Notes under the pieces: generated by a model
Seen by the model: only the letters and a program-made list of their open reading frames with translations
The model's database searches: none
Told to the model about the DNA's origin: nothing
Translations under genes and position numbers: made by a program
Shown: positions 1 to 5,737 of the stretch, one piece after another
How positions within the stretch are numbered: position 1 is the stretch's first letter
Layout: the number at the start of each line of letters is the position of its first letter
Source: an uncultured Bacilli bacterium
GTDB lineage: Bacteria; Bacillota_I; Bacilli_A; RFN20; CAG-631
Assembly (NCBI GenBank): GCA_934202505.1
Contig: CAKPXW010000016.1
Location: 1 to 23,863, forward strand
DNA length: 23,863 nucleotides
Direction: 5' to 3'

Positions 1-15
1 TTTTGGACAACAAAA

Positions 16-47
16 AAGAAGGGGTGCAATTTTGTGCATCTCTTCTT
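16..47 (-). terminator. Strong hairpin downstream of the kinase gene, probable terminator
   Basis: Two 13-nt arms (16-28 and 35-47) face each other around a 6-nt loop. Read on the minus strand, the hairpin follows the end of the kinase gene and is followed directly by a run of six T (complement of 12-17), the form of an intrinsic terminator, but with two A-C mismatches in the stem. Read on the plus strand the stem is fully paired (two G-U wobbles) but has no U-run after it. I infer termination of the kinase transcript; the strand is not certain. Confidence 0.5.
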
Positions 48-52
48 AAAAT

Positions 53-74
53 TGTCATTCTTAACTTAATGACA
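53..74. other. Weak hairpin (7-bp stem, 8-nt loop)
   Basis: TGTCATT (53-59) is the reverse complement of AATGACA (68-74), with an 8-nt loop. On the minus strand the stem is followed by A and TTTT, so it may add to termination of the kinase gene together with the hairpin at 16-47. The signal is weak and AT-rich and could be chance. Confidence 0.25.
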
Positions 75-76
75 TT

Positions 77-97
77 GAGGTTTAACCTCTTTTTTTT
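77..97 (+). terminator. Short plus-strand intrinsic terminator
   Basis: GAGGT (77-81) pairs with ACCTC (85-89) around a TTA loop and is followed directly by eight T (90-97). This is terminator-like only on the plus strand, so it would stop a transcript entering from a gene left of the window that converges on the kinase gene. That gene is not visible. The stem is only 5 bp, so confidence is moderate. Confidence 0.4.
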
Positions 98-113
98 ATA
101 TAGTAATTATCAA

Positions 114-1760
114 TTATACATCTTTAAAGCAACTGCCACCTATAAATTCTCTTAATAAAGAATTACAAGGAACATATGTATCATCCATATCTTTAAAGTA
201 TTTTAAAAACTTTATTAATCTATTAGCCGTTATGAAATATGGACTATCAGATTTTACTTCTTGTAAGGCTGGTAAAGCGTATTTTTTCATTACACATAGT
301 TCATATGTCAAAGCTGAATTATAAACGAAATTGCAGCCTTCTTGATAAGGATAAATCCATCTAAACTCTCCTCTTCTTACAGAATTCCACATTTCAAGTG
401 TTTTTTCTGCAGAAGTACCTCTAAATTGCTTATCTCGAACAATCCTTCTTAATAGCCTTATATCTGTAAAACTAATAGGATTATGGTTATCAAGATTTAT
501 TTGGAATTGTGGTGCAATATAAATTTTAAATTTTTGATGTTTAGGAATAGCATATGATAAACGATCATTTAAAGCATGAATTCCTTCTATGATAATAGGT
601 GTATGAGAACTTATTTTTGTTTTAATAGTTTTCTTTGTTCTTCCTGTTTCAAAATTATATATAGGTAATTCAACTTCTTCGCCATTAATAAGAGCTAACA
701 TATGTTCATTAAATAATTCTAAATCTAAAGCTTCAATATGTTCATAATCAGGTATTCCATCTTCATCTAAAGGACAATCCTTTTTCTCTTTATAATACAT
801 ATCCAACGAAATTCTAAGAGGATTAATGCCTCTAGACATTAATTCAATTCTTAGCCTATTGGAAAAAGTTGTCTTTCCAGAACTAGAAGGACCAGCAATA
901 CAAATTAAACGAATATTATCGATATCTTCGACAATTCTATTACCAAGTTCATGTAACATATCATTGTGATATGTTTCATTCATATTGATAAAATCAATAT
1001 ATGTATCTTCTTTTATATGAGTGTTCATTTTTGAAACTAATTCAGCATTGCAAATTTTAGCCCAACGATGAGCTTTCTTTAAAACTTTAGAAAATGTTGG
1101 CTCATCATTGAACATAGGTATTTGTCCATCAAATTCATATCTAGGGTATTGAACAACTATTTGACCATCATATAAAAATGCTTTGAATAATTTTAAATAT
1201 CCTGTAGAAGGAACCATATAACCAAACATATAATTTTGATAATCTTGACATTTATAAAAATGACATATTTTTTCTGGCCTAAAATTTAATAAGTTATCTT
1301 TATCTTCTTCATTATGAGTTACATAGTAGTTATGAGCTTCATCTTTAGTAGAAGAAAATTTAATGAAAGGAATATCTTCTTTAACTAATCTATTCAATTC
1401 ATTAATCAAATAATTAACCATTTTATTATCAGCTCTTACTTCATTAGGATTTAAAATTGAAATCAATAAAGAACGTGATATATTATAAGATAATCTAATA
1501 GTATAATGTGGATATAAATTATGCATAGCCATTGCTAATAAATATCTTAAGCTAGTTTCATATACTTTAACAGCATCTTTATCAGATAAAGTTAATAATT
1601 CAACTTCACAATCATAACATAATTCGTAAGTTAACTCACGAAGTCTATTATTTACTTTAGCAACATAAAACTCTTTTTTTTCATTATCATTTAATAAAGA
1701 TAAAATAGATGTTTTATTGTCTAAAGTAAATGTTTTTTCACGCATTTTTACAGTAAACAT
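114..1760 (-). CDS. Uridine kinase-family P-loop kinase with N-terminal TGS-like region
   Basis: The protein has about 548 residues. Residues 1-60 resemble the TGS/threonyl-tRNA-synthetase N-terminal domain, the next ~200 residues form a linker region of the type seen in this family, and a uridine kinase/phosphoribulokinase domain begins near residue 285 with a perfect Walker A motif (GPSSSGKT, about 290-297). Long fused proteins of this design (about 550 aa) are common in Firmicutes and Thermotogales as 'nucleoside kinase'. The real substrate is not certain; uridine/cytidine phosphorylation is the family guess. I start at the ATG at 1760 because AAAAGGAG ends 10 nt before it; an in-frame TTG at 1769 lies only 1 nt from that site and is unlikely. 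The gene is monocistronic and divergent from aroQ. Confidence 0.85.
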   Translation of the reverse strand: MFTVKMREKTFTLDNKTSILSLLNDNEKKEFYVAKVNNRLRELTYELCYDCEVELLTLSDKDAVKVYETSLRYLLAMAMHNLYPHYTIRLSYNISRSLLISILNPNEVRADNKMVNYLINELNRLVKEDIPFIKFSSTKDEAHNYYVTHNEEDKDNLLNFRPEKICHFYKCQDYQNYMFGYMVPSTGYLKLFKAFLYDGQIVVQYPRYEFDGQIPMFNDEPTFSKVLKKAHRWAKICNAELVSKMNTHIKEDTYIDFINMNETYHNDMLHELGNRIVEDIDNIRLICIAGPSSSGKTTFSNRLRIELMSRGINPLRISLDMYYKEKKDCPLDEDGIPDYEHIEALDLELFNEHMLALINGEEVELPIYNFETGRTKKTIKTKISSHTPIIIEGIHALNDRLSYAIPKHQKFKIYIAPQFQINLDNHNPISFTDIRLLRRIVRDKQFRGTSAEKTLEMWNSVRRGEFRWIYPYQEGCNFVYNSALTYELCVMKKYALPALQEVKSDSPYFITANRLIKFLKYFKDMDDTYVPCNSLLREFIGGSCFKDV

Positions 1761-1808
1761 ATAAATCAAACTCCTTTTATTAATTTTTTTTATTTATATA
1801 GTACATAT

Positions 1809-1837
1809 ATATTACTTTAATTGTAAAATAAAATCAA
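1809..1837 (-). promoter_or_regulatory. Candidate sigma-A promoter of the kinase gene
   Basis: On the minus strand, TTGATT (complement of 1832-1837) is separated by exactly 17 nt from TAATAT (complement of 1809-1814), about 50 nt before the ATG. The region is extremely AT-rich, so such matches occur by chance. Spacing and place support it, but only moderately. Confidence 0.35.
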
Positions 1838-2015
1838 TAATTGAAAAATTAAGTAATAAAAATAATTAGACTCTAATATAAATTTTTATTTCTTTTAAAA
1901 AATATTATATATATCTTTAATTTATTAAATCTATATAGTTATATTAATTAATTATAATATAAAATATAATGATTTTTTTTATAAAAAAATATATAATATA
2001 AACGCAAAGGAAAGA
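1838..2015. promoter_or_regulatory. AT-rich divergent intergenic region upstream of aroQ
   Basis: This stretch between the divergent kinase and aroQ genes is almost pure A/T. Three TATAAT hexamers lie on the plus strand (1953-1958, 1965-1970, 1992-1997), any of which could be the aroQ -10 box, but no convincing -35 partner is visible, so the start point cannot be fixed. The ribosome binding site AAAGGAAAG occupies 2006-2014, 9 nt before the aroQ ATG. I see no small gene or RNA structure here. Confidence 0.3.
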
Positions 2016-2023
2016 AAAAAAAT

Positions 2024-2443
2024 ATGAAAAATATATTAATTATAAATGGACCAAATTTAAATATGCTAGGAAAAAGAGAACCTAATATTTATGGAAATAT
2101 CACATATAAAGATTTATGTAAAAAATTAAAAAAATATGCTAAAGAAAAATCAATTAAACTTGAAATATTTCAAAGCAATGAAGAAGGAAAAATAGTTACA
2201 AAAATCCAAAAAAGTAGTAATAAAAATGGAATAATAATAAACGCAGGGGCATATACACATACATCAATAGCAATATTAGATGCTTTAAAAGCAATAAATC
2301 AAGATAATGTAATAGAAGTTCATATATCGAATATAGAGCAAAGAGAAGAATTTAGAAAAAAGTCATATATTTCATTAATAGCAAAAAAAAGTATCATTGG
2401 AAAAGGAATCCAAGGATACTTTGAAGCGTTAGATAATATTTAA
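2024..2443 (+). CDS. aroQ: Type II 3-dehydroquinate dehydratase
   Basis: AroQ dehydrates 3-dehydroquinate to 3-dehydroshikimate, the third step of the shikimate pathway, as a cytoplasmic dodecamer in known members. At 139 aa it has the usual length. Diagnostic motifs are present in order: NGPNLNMLGKREP near the start, followed by the lid tyrosine in IYG (residue 23), FQSNEEG (about 49-55), IINAGAYTHTSIAILDAL (about 71-88) and EVHISN...REEF (from about 97), giving the catalytic Tyr, Arg and His. The start has a good site (AAAGGAAAG, 9-nt spacing). No other shikimate gene is in the window, so it is an orphan here. Its stop codon overlaps the end of the convergent membrane-protein gene by 4 nt. 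Confidence 0.95.
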   Translation: MKNILIINGPNLNMLGKREPNIYGNITYKDLCKKLKKYAKEKSIKLEIFQSNEEGKIVTKIQKSSNKNGIIINAGAYTHTSIAILDALKAINQDNVIEVHISNIEQREEFRKKSYISLIAKKSIIGKGIQGYFEALDNI

Positions 2444-3024
2444 ATTTCACTAGCAATTATACTATAATAATTGCCTTTTTTTATTTTATAACATTCAATT
2501 CCATCATAAACTTCTTTTTCAAAATCAAGATTATTACCATTTTCATCTTTAAAAATTGGGCTATCATAATCGCAAGTTATATAATTATAAATTTCATCAG
2601 AATATAATAAAAAGCAATTTATAAATTTATTATTTAAACTAGGTTCTTGAGTTGTTTCATTTGTAACACTCTCTTCAGTAGCAATAGTAGAATTTGCAAA
2701 AGAAGGTTCAAAAGAATCAAGAATGGATTCATTATTAGAAGCAAATATAGAATCTTCGAATCTTGTATTTTCTTGTGTTTCATTCATACTTGGGCTTTTA
2801 TCATAACTTGACATACTTTCAATTAAAAATATTGTTACAAAAGCAATAATCGAAAAAGAGGCAAGAGCAGTTATAGGGACAAATAAAAATCTTTTATAAT
2901 TTTTTTTCTTGGAATTAACTAAATTATTTTGATTAAATTGAAGTTTTCCATTAAAATCGATTTTTCTATCATCAAAATCAAAATTGTCAAAAAAATCTTT
3001 TTTGAACTGTTTCTTAAAATTCAT
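2440..3024 (-). CDS. Single-pass membrane protein, probable anti-sigma factor
   Basis: This 194-aa protein is not recognisable as a named family. It has a charged Lys/Asp/Asn-rich cytoplasmic N-terminus (1-45), one clear membrane span (about 46-69), a Ser/Thr/Glu/Asn-rich linker (about 72-132) that would lie outside the cell, and a small C-terminal region with three cysteines (137, 151, 178). The gene overlaps the upstream ECF sigma gene by 4 nt (ATGA) and has a strong GGAGGG site, so the two are translationally coupled. Sigma-then-membrane-partner is the standard arrangement of ECF sigma factors with their membrane anti-sigma factors; the role is inferred from this and from topology. No zinc-binding His-x3-Cys-x2-Cys anti-sigma signature is present. 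Confidence 0.7.
   Translation of the reverse strand: MNFKKQFKKDFFDNFDFDDRKIDFNGKLQFNQNNLVNSKKKNYKRFLFVPITALASFSIIAFVTIFLIESMSSYDKSPSMNETQENTRFEDSIFASNNESILDSFEPSFANSTIATEESVTNETTQEPSLNNKFINCFLLYSDEIYNYITCDYDSPIFKDENGNNLDFEKEVYDGIECYKIKKGNYYSIIASEI
2453..2482 (+). terminator. aroQ intrinsic terminator lying inside the opposing gene
   Basis: GCAATTAT (2453-2460) and ATAATTGC (2467-2474) form an 8-bp stem with a 6-nt loop, followed by C and seven T (2476-2482). It is terminator-like on the plus strand, 10 nt after the aroQ stop. It lies wholly inside the last codons of the convergent membrane protein, so the same bases code for protein on one strand and end transcription on the other. Confidence 0.7.
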
Positions 3025-3533
3025 AAATGTCCCTCCTTTTCATAATATTTTTTCATTTTTTGCTTAGCAATTTTATAAATAGAATAAACTTTAGATAATT
3101 TCATATTTAAAAAAGATGCAATTTCTTGAAATGTAAATTCATAAATAACATTATAAGTTATAACAAGTTGCTCAATATTTGATAAATATTCATTAAAAGA
3201 AAAAGTTGTATATTCAGTAGGTTGTTCAATTGCTTTATAAAGAATAGTTTCAAGATTTTCTACGAAATTACTTTTCTTTCTTAAATAATCAAGAGCGATA
3301 TTTCTAGCAATAAGACATACATATTGATGAAATCCAGAATCGTTTTTTAGATTTTCAACATTATTAAAAATTTTTATAAATGTATCTTGTAGTAAATCAG
3401 TGGCAATATCTTCATTTTTTACGATAGAAACAATAATGAAAAATAATAATTTTTTATAATTATCATAAAAGATATTAAATGATTTTTCATCATGAAGTTT
3501 TAAGCCATGTATAACTTCTTTATCTACGTACAT
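3021..3533 (-). CDS. ECF-type RNA polymerase sigma factor (sigma-70 family)
   Basis: The 170-aa length is typical of ECF sigma factors, which have only regions 2 and 4. Region 2 spans about residues 15-90, with the core-binding helix around EDIATDLLQDTFIKIF and the promoter-melting helix ending in ARNIALDYLRKKS. Region 4 spans about 112-165, including a helix-turn-helix of the form FTFQEIASFLNMKLSKVYSIYKIA that would contact the -35 element. A GGAAAGAG site lies 9 nt before the ATG. It is followed by a coupled membrane protein and preceded, 55 nt upstream, by an Eis-like acetyltransferase on the same strand. The stimulus and regulon cannot be read from the sequence. Confidence 0.9.
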   Translation of the reverse strand: MYVDKEVIHGLKLHDEKSFNIFYDNYKKLLFFIIVSIVKNEDIATDLLQDTFIKIFNNVENLKNDSGFHQYVCLIARNIALDYLRKKSNFVENLETILYKAIEQPTEYTTFSFNEYLSNIEQLVITYNVIYEFTFQEIASFLNMKLSKVYSIYKIAKQKMKKYYEKEGHL

Positions 3534-3557
3534 TTCTTATTACTCTTTCCATCACCC

Positions 3558-3590
3558 AATAATTAAGACGAGGGTAATTATTATTTTTTT
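3558..3590. other. Hairpin in the leader of the sigma factor gene
   Basis: AATAATTA (3558-3565) and TAATTATT (3575-3582) form a perfect 8-bp stem around a 9-nt loop. On the plus strand it is followed by A and a run of seven T (3584-3590) and looks like a terminator, but no plus-strand gene ends here. On the minus strand it lies between the acetyltransferase stop codon and the sigma factor ribosome binding site (3543-3550), so it may structure the leader or limit read-through, without a U-run. Confidence 0.35.
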
Positions 3591-4755
3591 AAAATTTTTG
3601 CCACATCATTGTTTCTTTTTTTATAAATAATTTTTTTAATTCGCTTACTTTGTTTTGATTAAGTACTTTAATTTGATTTGTTTCGATAGCTTCGCTAGCA
3701 TCAATAAAACCAAAAACTAATTGTGATAGTCTTTGAATATTTATTTCAAAATCATAATTGTTAGTGCTTTCTTCTAAAACTACTATTTTTAAATCTTTAG
3801 AATCAATAGAAAAGACTTTATTATTCCATGGAGCTTGTTCGTCATTTACTTTAATAGTAAATCTTTCAAAATTATTATCGATTTTCATTGCTTCAATAGC
3901 ATCTTTTACAACAACAATTCTTATCATTACAAATGGCCATTGCCAATATTTAATTCTGCAATTTGGTAAAATGTTTCTAGTATTATCTTTAGTAGTTGTA
4001 ATTAATTCTACACTATCAACTTGAGATCTATGAGTAAAGAAAAAATGTAATATATTTTCTTTACCTTCTTCATTTAAATAATAGAATTCTTCTACTTTTA
4101 GTTCTCTTCCTTCAATTTTATAAAAAGCAATAGCGTTTATTTTGTCACTTTCATCATAAGAAGCATAACAATGTGTAAAACTATTATAAAACCCATTCCA
4201 ACGGTCATTTAATATTTTTTCATCATGAAAAACAGGACCATTCATATTTTTAATAAATTCATCACGTACTTTTTCGATAATATCATTATTATTTTTATTT
4301 AAAGAAACATATTTTTTTGCACTTTTAAACCCCTTTAAATCATTAATAGGTATATTGATTAATTGCCATGTTACTCCCCACTCATAGCCATATTTTCTAT
4401 AAAAACTCATAGCAAAAGGAGCAAGTGAAGAAAAAATCATATTTCTTTCTTTCATATATTCCATAGATTTTGTAAGCAAAGCAGCCACAGAACGATTACC
4501 TCTATCTTCTGGAAGAGAAGATACTCCAGCAATTCCTCCCATATTATAAAATTTACCATTAAACATCATTTTAAATGGAACAATATTGATGACATTATTA
4601 ACGATACCATCTTTTTCACTAACTAAAAATTGTTCATAGGGATATTCTTCATCTTTACAATTGTTTTCTATATAATTATTTCCAATGTTAAAACAATATG
4701 ACATTATTGAGTAGATTGATTTTTTGTCTTCTTTTTTTGCAATTCTAATCGACAT
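3589..4755 (-). CDS. Eis-like GNAT-family N-acetyltransferase
   Basis: The 388-aa protein has the tripartite plan of the Eis family: an N-terminal GNAT domain with the acetyl-CoA-binding strand-loop GIAGVSSLPEDRGNRSVAALL-type motif at about 75-94, a FYRKYGYEWG motif at 118-127, a central second GNAT-like fold and a C-terminal sterol-carrier-like region. In mycobacterial Eis a tyrosine in the corresponding segment is the general acid and the carboxylate of the C-terminal phenylalanine the base. This protein has tyrosines at 119, 122 and 124 and also ends in Phe. Substrates could be amines, aminoglycoside-like molecules or peptides; they are not predictable. GAGGTGG lies just upstream of the ATG. 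It is divergent from the galactosidase operon and shares its palindrome-bearing promoter region. Confidence 0.85.
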   Translation of the reverse strand: MSIRIAKKEDKKSIYSIMSYCFNIGNNYIENNCKDEEYPYEQFLVSEKDGIVNNVINIVPFKMMFNGKFYNMGGIAGVSSLPEDRGNRSVAALLTKSMEYMKERNMIFSSLAPFAMSFYRKYGYEWGVTWQLINIPINDLKGFKSAKKYVSLNKNNNDIIEKVRDEFIKNMNGPVFHDEKILNDRWNGFYNSFTHCYASYDESDKINAIAFYKIEGRELKVEEFYYLNEEGKENILHFFFTHRSQVDSVELITTTKDNTRNILPNCRIKYWQWPFVMIRIVVVKDAIEAMKIDNNFERFTIKVNDEQAPWNNKVFSIDSKDLKIVVLEESTNNYDFEINIQRLSQLVFGFIDASEAIETNQIKVLNQNKVSELKKLFIKKETMMWQKF

Positions 4756-4780
4756 ATTTCCACCTCATTTTTACAATTTT

Positions 4781-4809
4781 ATTATAACTTTTTTTGTCAT
4801 ATATGAAAA
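4781..4809 (-). promoter_or_regulatory. Sigma-A-like promoter of the acetyltransferase/sigma operon
   Basis: On the minus strand a perfect TATAAT (complement of 4781-4786) is preceded at exactly 17 nt by TTTTCA (complement of 4804-4809, four of six matches to TTGACA). It lies 26 nt from the ATG. It is the best promoter in the region for the acetyltransferase and probably for the sigma and anti-sigma genes behind it. Confidence 0.5.
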
Positions 4810-4814
4810 GAAAA

Positions 4815-4836
4815 ACTTATTGTATTTACAATAAGT
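4815..4836. promoter_or_regulatory. Perfect 22-bp palindrome, candidate operator between divergent operons
   Basis: ACTTATTGTA (4815-4824), TT, TACAATAAGT (4827-4836) is an exact inverted repeat with 10-bp arms. It overlaps the probable -35 region of the plus-strand operon and lies just upstream of the -35 of the divergent acetyltransferase. A 2-nt centre is too tight for an RNA hairpin, so a dimeric DNA-binding protein is the likelier reader. The TTGTA/TACAA half-sites resemble, from memory, operators of GntR/HutC-family sugar repressors such as TreR. The regulator is not in the window. Confidence 0.6.
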
Positions 4837-4849
4837 CTTGTGATATGCT
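4820..4849 (+). promoter_or_regulatory. Candidate promoter of the alpha-galactosidase operon
   Basis: TTGTAT (4820-4825), part of the palindrome, is followed after 18 nt by TATGCT (4844-4849), which carries an extended -10 TGA just upstream (4841-4843). Transcription would begin near 4856, giving a leader of about 25 nt with the ribosome binding site AAAGGAG (4866-4872). The match is imperfect; the overlap with the palindrome would explain control by repression. Confidence 0.4.
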
Positions 4850-4882
4850 TATCTTGTAATAACATAAAGGAGATTAGTAAAT

Positions 4883-5728
4883 ATGTATAATTTGAAAATA
4901 GGTGTTATTGAATCAATTGACGATGTTTTAGAAAATGGTACAACAAGACTTGATGCAATAGGAATAAAAGAAATTCAAATGAGTTGTTGGAATGTTCCAC
5001 TATGTACAAAAGAAAATGCTACAAAAATAAAAAAAATGTTTGCAGATAAAATTACAATTTCTGGACTATGGGCAGGATGGACTGTAGGACCAACTGAATG
5101 GAATTTTACTGATGGCCCTTTAACTATTGGGATTGTTCCTGAAGAGTATAGAGAAGAAAGAGTTAAACAAATAAAAAAAGTAATTGATTTTGCAAATATG
5201 CTAAAAGTAAAAACTGTTACAACACATATGGGATTTTTACCAGAATGCCCTCATACAAAAGAGTATAAAGATCTTTTAGAAACAATATTCGATTTATGTA
5301 AATATGCAAATCAATATGATATTGATTTTTGTTTTGAAACAGGACAAGAAACACCAATTGCCATTTTACGAATAATTGATGACGTAAAAGAATTAGGACT
5401 TACAAATTTAAAAATAAATTTAGATCCTGCTAATTTATTACTTTATGGAAAAGCTAATCCAAGCGATGCAGTTGATATGTTTGGAAAGTATATTGTAGGT
5501 GTACATGTTAAAGATGGAATGTATCCAACAAATGGGAAAGAATTAGGTCAAGAAAGAAAAGTTGGCGAAGGGAAAGTTGATTTTCCATACATTATTGATA
5601 AATTACATTCTTTAAATTATAGAGGCCCTTTAACTATTGAAAGAGAAATAACAGGTGATCAACAAAGAAAAGATATTGCTGACACTATTATTTACTTACA
5701 AAATATATTAAACAAATACGTTAATTAG
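4883..5728 (+). CDS. Xylose isomerase-like TIM barrel sugar isomerase/epimerase
   Basis: The 281-aa protein belongs to the AP endonuclease family 2/xylose isomerase-like superfamily, as shown by its length and the ordered barrel motifs: THMG (114-117), FETGQE (151-156), INLDPANLLL (178-187), VHVKDG (207-212) and ERE (253-255). Glu152, Asp181, His208 and Glu253 would form the divalent metal site. Family members isomerise or epimerise sugars, keto-sugars and inositol derivatives; the substrate is unknown. It has no signal peptide, so it is cytoplasmic. It is the first gene of the operon, with AAAGGAG 10 nt before the ATG. Its stop codon TAG forms part of the ribosome binding site (TAGGAG) of the following alpha-galactosidase, which argues for a joint role in galactoside use. 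Confidence 0.85.
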   Translation: MYNLKIGVIESIDDVLENGTTRLDAIGIKEIQMSCWNVPLCTKENATKIKKMFADKITISGLWAGWTVGPTEWNFTDGPLTIGIVPEEYREERVKQIKKVIDFANMLKVKTVTTHMGFLPECPHTKEYKDLLETIFDLCKYANQYDIDFCFETGQETPIAILRIIDDVKELGLTNLKINLDPANLLLYGKANPSDAVDMFGKYIVGVHVKDGMYPTNGKELGQERKVGEGKVDFPYIIDKLHSLNYRGPLTIEREITGDQQRKDIADTIIYLQNILNKYVN

Positions 5729-5737
5729 GAGAATTTT

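Noticed and set aside
1761..1769. TTG start at 1769 for the kinase gene
   Set aside because: It lies 1 nt from the AAAAGGAG site; the ATG at 1760 has ideal 10-nt spacing.
1838..2015. A riboswitch or small RNA upstream of aroQ
   Set aside because: The region is almost pure A/T with no stable stem or conserved-looking G/C-rich core.
3541..3600. An ECF autoregulatory promoter before the sigma gene, based on CGTCT in the hairpin loop
   Set aside because: No GGAAC/TGAAAC-like -35 element is found 15-18 nt upstream of the CGTC.
3758..4024. 88-codon open frame on the plus strand inside the acetyltransferase gene
   Set aside because: It is the antisense of conserved coding sequence, has no ribosome binding site, and codes for a low-complexity hydrophobic product.
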